DNA of 64,000 nt from Yinghuangia seranimata (lineage in GTDB: Bacteria; Actinomycetota; Actinomycetes; Streptomycetales; Streptomycetaceae), in assembly GCF_029953285.1 (NCBI RefSeq), contig NZ_JASAOI010000065.1, positions 1-64,000 on the forward strand, read 5' to 3'. The notes under the pieces were generated by a model, which ran no database searches, was not told the origin of the DNA, and was given only the letters and a program-made list of their open reading frames with translations. Numbering within the stretch: the stretch's first letter is position 1; each line of letters starts with the position of its first letter. The translations under genes were made by a program, and so were the position numbers. Shown piece after piece: positions 7,954 through 17,024 of the stretch.

Positions 7954-8811
7954 GTGCTTGCCCCGGCCGCGTGGGCGCCGGGTCGTCGCGGGGCCTCCCC
8001 CGCCGCACGTCAGGTCGATGTCGGCGACCGGCCCCCGTACCGCGGCACGGTGCCCGCCCGGTTTCCGGCCCAGCCGGAACCCCGGTGCCAGTTCATCGAG
8101 TTCGAACGACGCCTCGGCTTCGACGGTACGCACCGCCCACACCGTCACCTCGGGCGGCATCCCGCGCGCCATCCCCCGCGGCAGGCGGGCCGATACGCGT
8201 GAGAGCACACCCAGGCCGGCCGCAAGCGCGACGACATTCCACGCCGCCAGGCCCGCGACAAAAGGCACGGAGGTTCCGGCCTCGGGCCCGTCCGCGAGGA
8301 ACACCCGTACGCCGTGCGCCATCGCGCCCGCGACCGCACCGAACACAACTCCGCCGGACGCGACCGCCGTCCAACCGTTGCCGCGGAACCGGCGCTTGAG
8401 CCCGGCCTCGTGCCGGGCCCGCGCCCGCCGGTAGCCCGGCGCCGCGACGGCCTTGCCGAACCGGCAGCCGCCCCCGGCGCGTTCGACGGCGTCCAGCAGC
8501 GCCGCGCAGACCGGGTGTCCGGGCGGGGTTCGGGTGGCGGCGACGGTCGCGGTCAACGTCCCGTCGCGGGACAGGTGCACGAGCTGGTCGCGGTCCAGCA
8601 GGCAGACGGCGACCCGGTCGACGAGCGGCGTTCCGCCGACGATCCCTGCGGCGTGCAGGACGTCCAGCCCGAGCACCGCCTCGGGCGCGACGGCCGGCCC
8701 GTCGGCGCGGCCGCGCAGCCTGACCAACCCGTAGAGCAGCACCAACACGACACACCCGGCCGCGATCCACCCGGCCAGCACGAGAGCGAGTTCCCCGACC
8801 AACCTCGACAC
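7948..8811 (-). CDS. Membrane protein, probable TIGR04222-type
   Basis: A 287-residue protein starting at GTG (VSRLVGELALV). Residues 5-25 form one transmembrane segment, followed by a cytoplasmic domain containing AAGIVGGTPLVDRVAVCLLDRDQL and a later GGGCRFGKAV segment. Two further hydrophobic stretches lie around residues 135-155 and 170-195. The tail has a Gly-rich DLTCGGGGPA and a basic end. This pattern (N-terminal helix, small wHTH-like domain with GG.P..A, paired helices, Gly/Cys-rich tail) matches my memory of the TIGR04222 family of actinobacterial membrane proteins with no known function. The gene is divergent from the first repeat-family gene, with TACCCT on the minus strand near 8856 as a candidate -10 box. 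Confidence 0.65.
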   Translation of the reverse strand: MSRLVGELALVLAGWIAAGCVVLVLLYGLVRLRGRADGPAVAPEAVLGLDVLHAAGIVGGTPLVDRVAVCLLDRDQLVHLSRDGTLTATVAATRTPPGHPVCAALLDAVERAGGGCRFGKAVAAPGYRRARARHEAGLKRRFRGNGWTAVASGGVVFGAVAGAMAHGVRVFLADGPEAGTSVPFVAGLAAWNVVALAAGLGVLSRVSARLPRGMARGMPPEVTVWAVRTVEAEASFELDELAPGFRLGRKPGGHRAAVRGPVADIDLTCGGGGPATTRRPRGRGKHA

Positions 8812-9158
8812 GGCACCCCCCGGCGAGCGGCGCGCCCCGGCCCCCAGCGCCCGATCCAGGGTAGGGATTCGGGACGAACTAGGCGAGAGCCAAAGGAGAT
8901 TGGTCGAACGCGAACAACGCGAGCCGGCGGGATGCGGTATCGCGCCGACGCGCGCCACGGCGACCGGCGGCGGGCACGGGATCCGCTGACCGGACCGAAC
9001 CGTGAAACAGCTGCCGTCGACATCGCGAACGGCCCTGCTTCCATGGTCGGCCGCAAGCCGCGGCACCGCCGCGTGATCGGCACGCACCCGCCCCGCGCCT
9101 GGTCGGCGGTGCCGCCGGGTCCGGCGGCGGCCGTGGCATGGCCGGTACCGTCGTTCGG
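8812..9158. other. 347-bp divergent intergenic region
   Basis: No gene is supported. The minus strand carries a probable -10 (TACCCT, near 8856-8861) for the membrane protein gene. The plus strand carries TACCGT at 9146-9151, 7 nt before the GTG of the next gene. The middle part shows nothing recognisable. Confidence 0.5.
9146..9151 (+). promoter_or_regulatory. -10 box of a leaderless gene
   Basis: TACCGT ends 7 nt before the GTG at 9159, and no Shine-Dalgarno sequence is present. The same TAnnnT-7 nt-start layout precedes the tandem paralogue at 11291, which supports both starts. Confidence 0.6.
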
Positions 9159-11198
9159 GTGAAGATCGACGGGGGCGGTCCGGTGTCCGTGGCGGAGCTG
9201 CTGCTCGGGCACGCGGACGCGGCGACGGCTGAACGGGCCCGTGTCCGGCTCGGGTTGTCGGTCGGTGCCGCTGAGGCCGGGTCCGGGGCCGACGGTTCCT
9301 CCGGCGGGGCCTCCGCGCGCAGCGCGGCGGCGGCGTCGGACGGGGCGGCGGCGGTGTCGGGCGGGGCGGTGGGGCCGGATCCGGACGGTACCCCGTTGGC
9401 CGTGCGCCTGCGGAACCCCAAGGGGCGGGTGGACAGCACGGCGCTCGACGGATACGCCCGCGCCGACTGGGACTTGGTCGCCGAGGAACACCTGCGCAGC
9501 GCGTTCGACGACGAGGTCGCCCGCCAGCTGGTCGTGCACCCCGACTGCCCGCGGGACGCCGTCCTCGTGCTGGCCACCGAGTCGCCGTTCAGCGTCACGG
9601 CACGTCATGGCAGGGCGTTCAGCGTCGCTTTGGACCGGCGCCTCCTGACCGCCCGTCAACTCGCCTTCGAGGGCAGGCCCGCGTGGCGTGCGCTCGGCAC
9701 CGTGGCAAGGGTCGCGCGCCCCGCGTACGACCAGCCCCGCTTCGCACCGCTCGACCGCATCGTGGACGAAGCGGCGCGGATGCTGCCGGGCCCCGACCCT
9801 GCGGCATGGGCGTGGCTGGTGCGCCACGCGCCGAACTACCCGGGGACGTTCCCCGAGTTGTGCGCGGAGGCCGCACGGGCCGCCGACCCCGGTAGGGCCG
9901 ACGCGGGGGCTGTCGACGGCGCGTCCCTCGTGTGGTCCGATCCGCCGGACCCCGCCGACCCGCGCCGCAACCCGCAGCGCTGGGGCCGCATGTCCCCGCT
10001 GGGGCTGCTGGGCCGCCTTCCGCCGGAGGACGCGGCCGCCGTGCTTGCGGTCCTGCCGTCCGACGTGTGCGCCCAGCTCAGGCGGGTGAACGAACCGCTG
10101 CCCGGCCACCTCGTCCTCACGCTGATGCGGGACCCGGAGCTCGACGCGCGCGGCCTCGTCCGCCGCATGATCCCCGACCGGGACACGGAGGCCGTGCTAC
10201 TCGCCAGGCACGACCGGCACATCAACGCCGCGCTGCTGGCCGAGTCGAAGGACGCCGCGACACGGCACGCCGTGTTCGCCGCGTCCCGACGTGACGCGTC
10301 GCCCCGCGTGCGGCTGACGCCGCACTCCCGCGGCTGGCTGAACTTGCAGTACCGGGACGGCTGCCCGGAGGCGGTGTACGGCCACCACGTGGCGTTCCTC
10401 CGCACCGTGCTGCGCCGCGGTACGCACGACCTGAGCCCTGCGGCCGTGCTGAGGGGGTTGCTCAGCCTGTGGGAGGCGCAGGGCCGGGGCGCGCTGCTCG
10501 ACCCGCGGCTGCGGTCGCTGCTGCGCGGTACCCCCGCCACGTGGCGGGCCTTGCACTGGGCCTGCAACGCAGCCGACGGCCTGGCCCGGCTGCGGGCCGA
10601 GGTGGAGCGCCTCGAACAGCCGGACGCCCTGGTGGCCGCGGTCCGCGAGCACCCGGCGATGGCCGGCGGGTACCTCCCGGCGGCGTTCTGGCCCGCGGCG
10701 GTGACGGCCCACGCCGACGAACCGCTGCGCCGGCGCCTCCTCGCCGCCCTGGCCCGGCACCCGGACTGTCCCGCGGAACTCGTCCGGGACGCCGTCCGGA
10801 CGGACGGCGACCTGGCAGTCGAACTCGCGGGCCGGTCGCGGGAGTACGCGCTCGCCGCACTCGCGGAACCGCTCGGACCGCCGCCGCGGTGGGCCAACGC
10901 CGGGCGCGGCGGGATCGGCGACTGGATCGGCAATGCCCTGGCCGACGACGTGGTCTCCGTCCGGGAGTTCGTCGAACGTGCCCATCCGGCGACGCGGGCG
11001 GTGGAGGCGACGGGGGCGCTGTCCGGCGTGCTTCCGGAGTCCTACGCCGAGGCCTTGGAGGCCGTCGTCGCCGAGCACGCGCGCGCCGCGCTGGGCGACG
11101 ACGCGGAGGCGTGGGCCGTGGCGGTGATGCTGCTGCCGGAGTTCGTCGGCACGCTGCCGGAACTGTTCGCGACGGCGGCCTCCGCGGCGAGGTCCTGA
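9159..11198 (+). CDS. Helical-repeat (LRV-like) protein, paralogue 1 of an undescribed four-member set
   Basis: A 679-residue protein of unknown function. I chose GTG 9159 because of the leaderless promoter 7 nt upstream and because the alignment with the paralogue at 11291 begins here; ATG 9138 is in frame. After an Ala/Gly/Ser-rich insert (about 30-75) the protein is almost entirely short amphipathic helices. Recurrent boxes are HPDCPRDAV (about 133), YRDGCPEAV (about 400) and ARHPDCPAELV (about 535), like the Cys-Pro boxes of leucine-rich-repeat-variant solenoids. A second module occurs twice: AWAWLVRHAPNYPGTFPEL (about 220) and, at the C-terminus, AWAVAVMLLPEFVGTLPEL. No signal peptide or membrane segment, so probably cytoplasmic. 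Likely a protein-interaction scaffold (inference). Confidence 0.8.
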   Translation: MKIDGGGPVSVAELLLGHADAATAERARVRLGLSVGAAEAGSGADGSSGGASARSAAAASDGAAAVSGGAVGPDPDGTPLAVRLRNPKGRVDSTALDGYARADWDLVAEEHLRSAFDDEVARQLVVHPDCPRDAVLVLATESPFSVTARHGRAFSVALDRRLLTARQLAFEGRPAWRALGTVARVARPAYDQPRFAPLDRIVDEAARMLPGPDPAAWAWLVRHAPNYPGTFPELCAEAARAADPGRADAGAVDGASLVWSDPPDPADPRRNPQRWGRMSPLGLLGRLPPEDAAAVLAVLPSDVCAQLRRVNEPLPGHLVLTLMRDPELDARGLVRRMIPDRDTEAVLLARHDRHINAALLAESKDAATRHAVFAASRRDASPRVRLTPHSRGWLNLQYRDGCPEAVYGHHVAFLRTVLRRGTHDLSPAAVLRGLLSLWEAQGRGALLDPRLRSLLRGTPATWRALHWACNAADGLARLRAEVERLEQPDALVAAVREHPAMAGGYLPAAFWPAAVTAHADEPLRRRLLAALARHPDCPAELVRDAVRTDGDLAVELAGRSREYALAALAEPLGPPPRWANAGRGGIGDWIGNALADDVVSVREFVERAHPATRAVEATGALSGVLPESYAEALEAVVAEHARAALGDDAEAWAVAVMLLPEFVGTLPELFATAASAARS

Positions 11199-11277
11199 TC
11201 CGGCTGAGACGCGGCTGAGTAACGCGTCTCACGGGTCGCGGTCGGGCGTCGGCGCCGTCTCGTGCGCCGCCGGGCAG

Positions 11278-11283
11278 TAGCGT
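11278..11283 (+). promoter_or_regulatory. -10 box of a leaderless gene
   Basis: TAGCGT ends 7 nt before ATG 11291 and there is no ribosome binding site between. Although the two paralogues are tandem (92 bp apart), this box suggests the second has its own promoter. Confidence 0.6.
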
Positions 11284-11290
11284 CGACGGG

Positions 11291-13261
11291 ATGGCGGCTC
11301 CGGTGAACAGCTCGGTCTCGGCAGGTGCGTTCCTGCTGCGGTACGCCTCGCCCGCGACCGCCGCGCGTGTGCGGGAGCGGCTCGGCCCCGAGGCCGTGCC
11401 CCAGGAGCCTCGTCCGCCGGACGTTCCCGATCTGCGGTCGTCCGGCCAGGCCGTCGCCGCTCCGCGCACGCGCGGGACGGGGCTGGTGCCGTGGCTGCGA
11501 ACTCCGCGTGTGCAGGCGTCGGTTCACGACCTGCCGCAGGTCTCGGGTGCCGAGTGGGACCTGATCGTCCGTGAGCACGGTCGCACGGCACTGCCCAAGG
11601 ACGTCGTCCGCGCGCTCGTCGCCCGCGCGGACTGCCCCGGTTCGGCGGCGCTCGCGCTCGTGCCGGAGGGCAGGTTCGCGCACCATCCCCGGCCGGACTC
11701 GCCGTCCGCGTTCCTGATCGCCGTGCAGCGCGGGTCCGTGACGCCGCGCCAGGTCGCGTTCGAGGGCCGGCCCGGCTGGCACGCGCTCAGCACCGTGGCG
11801 CGGCACACGCGGCCGAGCATCTACGACCAGCCGTTCGCACCGTTCGGACGCGTCCTCGACGAGGCGGCCCAACTGCTGCCCGGCCCCGACGCCGACGCCT
11901 GGGCCTGGCTGATCCGGCACGCCCCGGGCTACCCGGGCACGTTCCCTGAGCTATGCGCCGCCGCGGGCAACGCGACCGCGCGGCTGGCGTACGACACCCG
12001 TCGTGCCGCTACGGCAACCGGCGATCCGCGTGTGAACACTGTCAACAGCCCCTCAGACTTTCACCGATGGAACTCCCTGACCCCGCTCGGCCTGATCGGG
12101 CGGCTCTCCCCCGACGCGGCGGACGCCGTCCTCGCGGTGCTGCCCCGCAGCGCGCTCGACGATTTCCTCCCGGTGCACGAAATGCTGCCGACCCACCTCA
12201 CCTTCACGCTGCTGCGCCGCGAGCCGTCGCTCGTGTGGGACCTCATGCACCGCATGGACCACGACAGGGCGGCCGTGCGTGAGTTGCTCGCGAGGCACGA
12301 CCCGCAGGTGAACGCCGCGCTGCTGTCGGCCCGACGGGACGCAGAGACCCAGCACGCCGTGTTCCGGGCCACGCGGCTGGAGGCCAAGCCGCGTGTGCGG
12401 CTGCCCGCCGACAACCGAGGGTGGCTGCGCCTACGGCTGGGCGACGGCTGCCTGGAGGCCGTCCACGGGCATCACGCGTCGTTCATCCGGACCGCACTCG
12501 AACAACGCGCCGACAGCCTCGGCACCGCGGGAGTGCTGAGGGGTCTGCTCGGCCTGTGGGAGGCCTGGGGACGCGGCGCGCTGTTCGACCCGCGGCTGCT
12601 GCGGGCGTTGCCGCCGGACACCGAGGCCGGACGGTTGCTGCGCCAGGTGCCGCGTGGGCTGGGCGGCATGGCGCGGCTGCGGGCCGAGGTGCGTCGGCAC
12701 GAGGACCCCGCGGAGCTGATCGCCGCGATGCGCCGTTCGCCCGACACGGCACGCCGGTACCCGCCCCCGTCGTTCTGGCCGGCGGCGATTGCGGCGCACG
12801 CCGAACGGCCGCTGCCGGTCGAGGTCTTGGCGCACCTCGTCCGGCACGGGAACTGCCCCGACGAACTCAGCCTGGCCGCCTCGAAGGCGGACGCCGACCT
12901 GGCCGCCGAGCTCGCGGGCCGCTCACACGCCCACGCCGTGGCCGCGCTCGGGCACCCCGTCGAGGTGACGTGGTCGTGGACGGAGCACGGGTGGTACGTC
13001 GACGCCCTGGCCCGGGGCGTGCTGACGTTCCACGAGTTCGTCGAACGTGCCCACCCCGCCCATCAGTTGCTCACCGCCGTCGAGCAGCTGGCACCGGTCT
13101 TCCCCGACGGCCACACGGCGGCCCGCGCGGTCGTCGACGAGCACATACGCGGGACGGTCGGGGACGACGCGGACGCCTGGGCGGTGGCGGTGCGGCTGTT
13201 GCCGGAGTTCACAGGCACATTGCCTGAGCTGCTGGCCACGGCGGGGGCGGTGTTCGCGTAG
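11291..13261 (+). CDS. Helical-repeat (LRV-like) protein, paralogue 2 (tandem duplicate)
   Basis: A 656-residue homologue of the preceding gene along its whole length, clearly a tandem duplication that has diverged. Matching blocks include the N-terminal TAARVRERLG, the middle RQVAFEGRPGWHALSTVARH, DADAWAWLIRHAPGYPGTF, the AALLSARRDAETQHAVFRAT segment, VLRGLLGLWEAWGRGALFDP and the C-terminal DADAWAVAVRLLPEFTGTL followed by PELLATA. Cys-Pro boxes are RADCPGSAAL and RHGNCPDELS. It lacks the Ala/Gly/Ser insert of its twin. ATG start directly behind a -10 box (leaderless). No export signal. Function not known; the two may form homologous or hetero-oligomeric scaffolds. Confidence 0.8.
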   Translation: MAAPVNSSVSAGAFLLRYASPATAARVRERLGPEAVPQEPRPPDVPDLRSSGQAVAAPRTRGTGLVPWLRTPRVQASVHDLPQVSGAEWDLIVREHGRTALPKDVVRALVARADCPGSAALALVPEGRFAHHPRPDSPSAFLIAVQRGSVTPRQVAFEGRPGWHALSTVARHTRPSIYDQPFAPFGRVLDEAAQLLPGPDADAWAWLIRHAPGYPGTFPELCAAAGNATARLAYDTRRAATATGDPRVNTVNSPSDFHRWNSLTPLGLIGRLSPDAADAVLAVLPRSALDDFLPVHEMLPTHLTFTLLRREPSLVWDLMHRMDHDRAAVRELLARHDPQVNAALLSARRDAETQHAVFRATRLEAKPRVRLPADNRGWLRLRLGDGCLEAVHGHHASFIRTALEQRADSLGTAGVLRGLLGLWEAWGRGALFDPRLLRALPPDTEAGRLLRQVPRGLGGMARLRAEVRRHEDPAELIAAMRRSPDTARRYPPPSFWPAAIAAHAERPLPVEVLAHLVRHGNCPDELSLAASKADADLAAELAGRSHAHAVAALGHPVEVTWSWTEHGWYVDALARGVLTFHEFVERAHPAHQLLTAVEQLAPVFPDGHTAARAVVDEHIRGTVGDDADAWAVAVRLLPEFTGTLPELLATAGAVFA

Positions 13262-13320
13262 GGATTCGACGATGGGACCGGCATTTCATCGATGCCTGAA
13301 CTGTGCCGACCGTGTGCCCC

Positions 13321-14220
13321 TCAGGCGGAACCGCCCGGCGACCCAGCCCCCGGGTACACCCGGCACTGGCTCGTCCCGCTCGCCCTCAGCACGCCGGTCG
13401 CGTCGGTGAGCGTGCCCCACGTGGAGGCGAGCAGGCCCTGGGTTCGGCCGCGGGCTTCCAGGAGGGTGGCCGCGGGGACGCGGGCGGGGGCGTACCACGT
13501 CGCGGCCAGGTCGAGGCTGACCATGCCGTCACCGGGGCGGCCGCGGAGGGCGGCGTCCATCAGGTGCGCGTCCAACTGCATGATGTCGGTGAGGCGTTCG
13601 GCGAGGCCGGGGGTCGAGGGGGCGTCGGGGCGGAGCACGTCGGGGTCGGCGGGGCAGATCCACAGCGCGACCGAGTCGCCGCCGTCGCGGAAGGCGCCCT
13701 CGAACTCCTCGTAGGTCTCGGCGTAGTCCACGGCGTACTCGGCGAACCCGCCCAGGCACTCGGCGACTTTCTCGACCCAGGACAGGCGCGGGTACGCCGC
13801 GGGCCCGAGCGGAAGCCCGGCCTCGCCGGCGGCGCCCGGGTCGGCGGCGCCCGGCCCGCCGAACAGCTCCGGGTCGGCGAACCAGGCCGACGCGGCGAGC
13901 ACCGCCTCGCCACCCTGGCGGACCGTCACCTGGAAGGCGGACGCCGTCCGGCCGTTGGCCAACGTCTCGACGTCAAAGGATAGTTCGCCGGCAACCGCGG
14001 CACGCGAGAACACCGTGTGCAGGCTGCGCAGCTGTTTGCCGCCCGCCGACCTGGCCGCCGCGGCGGCCGCCAGGGAGGCCGTCCAACCGCCGAAGCCGCG
14101 CCCGTTGATGCAGTGGAACTCCGCGAGTTCGGCCGTCAGTCGACCGTCGGACCCGCCCCGCAGGCGGACCTCGCCGAGCGGCGTCGCCGCCACCGTGTCG
14201 TGCTCCCCCGTAGCGTCCAT
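13321..14220 (-). CDS. Acyl-CoA thioesterase-like (hotdog-fold) protein
   Basis: A 299-residue protein from ATG 14220 (MDATGEHDTV). Two hotdog-type halves are visible. The first contains HCINGRGFGGWTASLAAAAA and LRSLHTVFSRAAVAGEL, as in TesB-like thioesterase/4HBT_3 proteins. The second contains WICPADPDVLRPDAP and LDLAATWYAPARV, and it ends ATGVLRASGTSQCRVYPG. This two-domain layout is normal for the actinobacterial thioesterase-superfamily proteins acting on acyl-CoA in the cytoplasm. No nearby gene forms an obvious pathway with it; it faces the repeat-family genes and is divergent from the metallo-beta-lactamase gene. A CACCAT box 6 nt upstream of ATG could make it leaderless. Confidence 0.8.
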   Translation of the reverse strand: MDATGEHDTVAATPLGEVRLRGGSDGRLTAELAEFHCINGRGFGGWTASLAAAAAARSAGGKQLRSLHTVFSRAAVAGELSFDVETLANGRTASAFQVTVRQGGEAVLAASAWFADPELFGGPGAADPGAAGEAGLPLGPAAYPRLSWVEKVAECLGGFAEYAVDYAETYEEFEGAFRDGGDSVALWICPADPDVLRPDAPSTPGLAERLTDIMQLDAHLMDAALRGRPGDGMVSLDLAATWYAPARVPAATLLEARGRTQGLLASTWGTLTDATGVLRASGTSQCRVYPGAGSPGGSA

Positions 14221-14397
14221 CCACCGATGGTGCCACGCAGGCCGCCGGGCGTGGGGGGGTGACCCCGGACGGGCCGCTCGGAATCCGGCACACGGCGAGC
14301 ACATCCGACACCTGTTGGGACACCAGGCGGCCCCGCAGCGCCAGGTAGTGTCAGAAGTCCGCGCACAGCGGGCACAGACCGCTCACCGGGAGACGCC

Positions 14398-15552
14398 GTG
14401 CCACGTTCCCTGATCCCCTCCGGCCTCCGCGCGCTGCGACCCGACGCCTTCGGAGCGGAACCGACGGGCGCGCGGCTGGCCCGGATCCGCAGCTCGCCGA
14501 ACTTCGCCGACGGGTCGTTCCAGAACCCCGTGCCGGCACGCACCGAGCCGAGCGGCTCGATGCGGGAGTTCGCCCGGGCGTACTTCCGCGCCGAGGACCG
14601 GGCCCACCGCGCGCCCGCCGGCGTGGTGCCGGTGCACCCGACGACGTACGCCGACCTCGCGAAGCCGCCGACCACCGGACTGCGGCTGACCTGGACGGGC
14701 CACTCCAGCGTGCTCGCCGAGCTCGACGGGCGCCGCGTGCTGTTCGACCCGGTGTGGGGCGAACGCTGCTCCCCGTTCCCGTTCGTGGGCCCGCGCCGCC
14801 TGCACCCGGTGCCCCTGCCGCTCGCCGCGCTCGGGCCCGTCGACGTCGTGGTGATCTCGCACGACCACTACGACCACCTCGACATGCCCACGATCAAGGA
14901 GCTGGTCGGCACCGACACCGTCTTCGCCGTCCCGCTGGGCGTCGGCGCGCACCTGGAGCACTGGGGCGTGCCGGCCGACCGGCTGCGGGAGCTCGACTGG
15001 CACGAGTCGACGACGGTCGAAGGCCTCACCCTGACCGCCACCCCCGCCCGCCACTTCTGCGGCCGCGGCTTCCGCGGGCCCCAGCACACGCTGTGGGCCT
15101 CATGGGTCGTCCGCGGCCCGGAGCACCGCGTCTTCCACAGCGGCGACACCGGGTACTTCCCGGGCTTCGCGGACATCGGGACTGCTCACGGGCCGTTCGA
15201 CGCCACGATGATCCAGATCGGCGCGTACAGCGAGTACTGGCCGGACATCCACATGACCCCCGACGAGGGCGTCCGCACCCACCTCGACCTCCAGGGCGGC
15301 CCGGACGCGGGCCCTCTCCTCCCGATCCACTGGGCGACCTTCAACCTGGCCCTCCACCCCTGGGCGGCCCCCGGCGAAGGAACGCTCGCCGCAGCCCGCA
15401 CCGCAGGAGCCCGTATCGCCCTCCCCCGCCCCGGCGAGCCCTTCGAACCGGGCGCGGAAAAGCTCCCGGAGCAGCCGTGGTGGAGGGTCGTCACGGTGGA
15501 CGCCGACACCGAGCCCAGCCCCTTGGACAGGGCAGCGGGAACGACGGCCTGA
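14398..15552 (+). CDS. Metallo-beta-lactamase-fold hydrolase (NAPE-PLD/UlaG-like)
   Basis: A 384-residue protein starting at GTG behind GGGAGACGCC. The metal-binding motif SHDHYDHLD (about residue 158) is followed by a histidine in ATPARHFCGRG, the aspartate in FHSGDTGYFPG (about 245) and a late histidine in LPIHWATFNLALHPW. These fit the binuclear-zinc MBL fold of the COG2220 group, which includes UlaG and N-acyl-phosphatidylethanolamine phospholipase D. The N-terminal 95 residues, with SSPNFADGSFQNP, are typical of the NAPE-PLD-like subset, which often acts near membranes on lipids. No signal peptide. The actual substrate is not deducible from the sequence. Confidence 0.9.
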   Translation: MPRSLIPSGLRALRPDAFGAEPTGARLARIRSSPNFADGSFQNPVPARTEPSGSMREFARAYFRAEDRAHRAPAGVVPVHPTTYADLAKPPTTGLRLTWTGHSSVLAELDGRRVLFDPVWGERCSPFPFVGPRRLHPVPLPLAALGPVDVVVISHDHYDHLDMPTIKELVGTDTVFAVPLGVGAHLEHWGVPADRLRELDWHESTTVEGLTLTATPARHFCGRGFRGPQHTLWASWVVRGPEHRVFHSGDTGYFPGFADIGTAHGPFDATMIQIGAYSEYWPDIHMTPDEGVRTHLDLQGGPDAGPLLPIHWATFNLALHPWAAPGEGTLAAARTAGARIALPRPGEPFEPGAEKLPEQPWWRVVTVDADTEPSPLDRAAGTTA

Positions 15553-16080
15553 CGAGCCGGCCGAACGGGGTTGGCGGGACCAGGGGCGACCCGCGGCACC
15601 GACCGAAAGGGCGGCCTGCGACAGGACGGCGCGGGGGGCCGAAAGAGGCAGGCCTTGGCAGAGTGCGGGGCAGGCCGAAAGGACGGCCTTCGGCAGGCTG
15701 CGGGGCGGTCCCGCCGAGCAGGCTCAGGCAGGCCCACCGGACGGGCTGAACAAACAGGCTCACGCAGACCGCACGACGGGCTGGGCAGGCGGGGCCTGGG
15801 CAGACCACGGGACGGCTCGACGTGAACGTCCAGGCAGACCGCAGGACCCGCCGGGCCCGTGGACGCGCCGGGCGAGCCACCTCCGACCGGAGCACCGGAA
15901 CCCGGACCTCGCCAGTCCCGCAAGGGCCGACCCGCGAGAACGCCGGGTGAGCGAGGCGGGAGGCGCCGACCTGGATCGGCGTCATCCGATCACGCAGCCG
16001 CGCCGCGAGGGCACGCGCACGCAGTTGCCCCGGCCCCGTCGGCCGTCCGCCACGCGGCCAGCCGTCACACGGTGAACCGG
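15553..16080. repeat. Gene-free GC-rich stretch with degenerate short repeats
   Basis: No frame has the codon pattern of its neighbours. Between about 15590 and 15870 the plus strand is built of imperfect repeats of two types: a GCCGAAAGG(A/G)CGGCCT-like unit (three copies) and a GGCAGACCGCAGGAC-like unit (three or four copies). Open frames crossing it give low-complexity Arg/Pro/Gly peptides. The rest, to 16080, shows nothing recognisable. It looks like decayed sequence downstream of the hydrolase gene. Confidence 0.5.
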
Positions 16081-16401
16081 TCACGCCGCAGGGGCACGAC
16101 CAGCCGGCGAACCGTGTCGCCAGCCCGCCACATGGTCAGGTCGTCTCGCGCCCACGCAGTCAGGCACCGACGCCCGGAACCGCCCGCAGCGAGGACGTGC
16201 GCTCGCCTCCTCGTAGCCGCAAGCCGTCACGGCGGCTTCGAGCTGGGCGATCGCGAGGACCGGGTCGATGTTCTTGAGGAGGACCACGTCGAAGTCCCCC
16301 TGCTCCGGGCCGCCCGGAGTCTGGAGGACCTCGACGGCAGCCTGGTCGTCGACGGCGGAGAGGTGGTCGCAGAGCGGCATGGCGGCGATTCTGGTGCCCA
16401 C
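16081..16401 (-). pseudogene. Truncated hypothetical gene, N-terminal portion
   Basis: From a GTG at 16401 the minus strand encodes about 65 residues with real protein character (MGTRIAAMPLCDHLSAVDDQ, then VVLLKNIDPVLAIAQLEAAV). The frame then turns into Arg/Pro-rich sequence ending in GRAPAA, as expected after a frameshift or deletion. Upstream and downstream are gene-free. I do not recognise the family. Probably the remnant of a small cytoplasmic protein gene in the decayed stretch 15553-16540. Confidence 0.4.
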
Positions 16402-16540
16402 CGGGGACGGCCCGGCTGACGCAGCCGGGCGAAGCCCCGACGGGCACGCGGTCTCGGGGCACCGGGCCGCGGTCGCCTCCGGCCGGGTGGCCGGGCACCC
16501 GCACCACCACGCGGTCAGGTGGTCAGGTCAGGCCGCGCGG

Positions 16541-16966
16541 TCAGGAGCGGCGGCCTCGGCTGGGCTTTGCGGCGCGTTCGGGCTTCGCGGCGCGTTCGGC
16601 GTCGCGGTCCTTCAGGCGGGCGGTTTCGCGGCGGACGTCGGCCTGGGTTTCGCGTTCGCGGCGGAGCCATTCCGGGTCTTCGGCCTTGATGGCTTCGATC
16701 TCGTCGCTGGTCAGAGCCTCGGTGACGCCGCCGCGGGCCAGGCCCGAGATGGAGATGCCGAGCTTGGTGGCCACGACGGGGCGGGGGTGGGGGCCGGTGC
16801 GGCGGAGGTCGCGGAGCCACTGCGGGGGGTCGGTCTGGAGCGCGTTGAGCTCGTCGCGGGTGACGACACCCTCCTGGAACTCGGCGGGGGTGGCCTCGAG
16901 GTACACGCCCAGCTTCTTCGCCGCGGTCGCGGGCTTCATCGTCTGGGCGGTCTTGTGCGACGTCAT
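16541..16966 (-). CDS. DUF5997 family protein
   Basis: A 141-residue basic protein. MKPATAAKKLGVYLEATPAEFQ, LQTDPPQWLRDLRRTGPHPRP and KLGISISGLARGGVTEALT are characteristic of the DUF5997 family, found almost only in actinobacteria and usually next to a LysR-substrate-domain protein, as here. The second half is a charged helix rich in Arg, Lys and Glu. Translation starts at the ATG 7 nt after a TACCCT -10 box on the minus strand, hence leaderless. Its molecular role is unknown; the conserved divergent pairing suggests a functional link with the LysR-domain protein. Confidence 0.85.
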   Translation of the reverse strand: MTSHKTAQTMKPATAAKKLGVYLEATPAEFQEGVVTRDELNALQTDPPQWLRDLRRTGPHPRPVVATKLGISISGLARGGVTEALTSDEIEAIKAEDPEWLRRERETQADVRRETARLKDRDAERAAKPERAAKPSRGRRS

Positions 16967-17024
16967 GGGGTCAAGGGTATCGAGCGTGCGCGGCACCTCT
17001 GATCCTGGCCGGTAGCCTGGCGGG
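16967..17024. promoter_or_regulatory. 58-bp divergent promoter for DUF5997 and LysR-domain genes
   Basis: On the minus strand TACCCT lies 7 nt before ATG 16966. On the plus strand TAGCCT (17013-17018) lies 6 nt before GTG 17025. Both genes therefore appear leaderless and are driven back to back from the same 58 bp. Confidence 0.6.
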
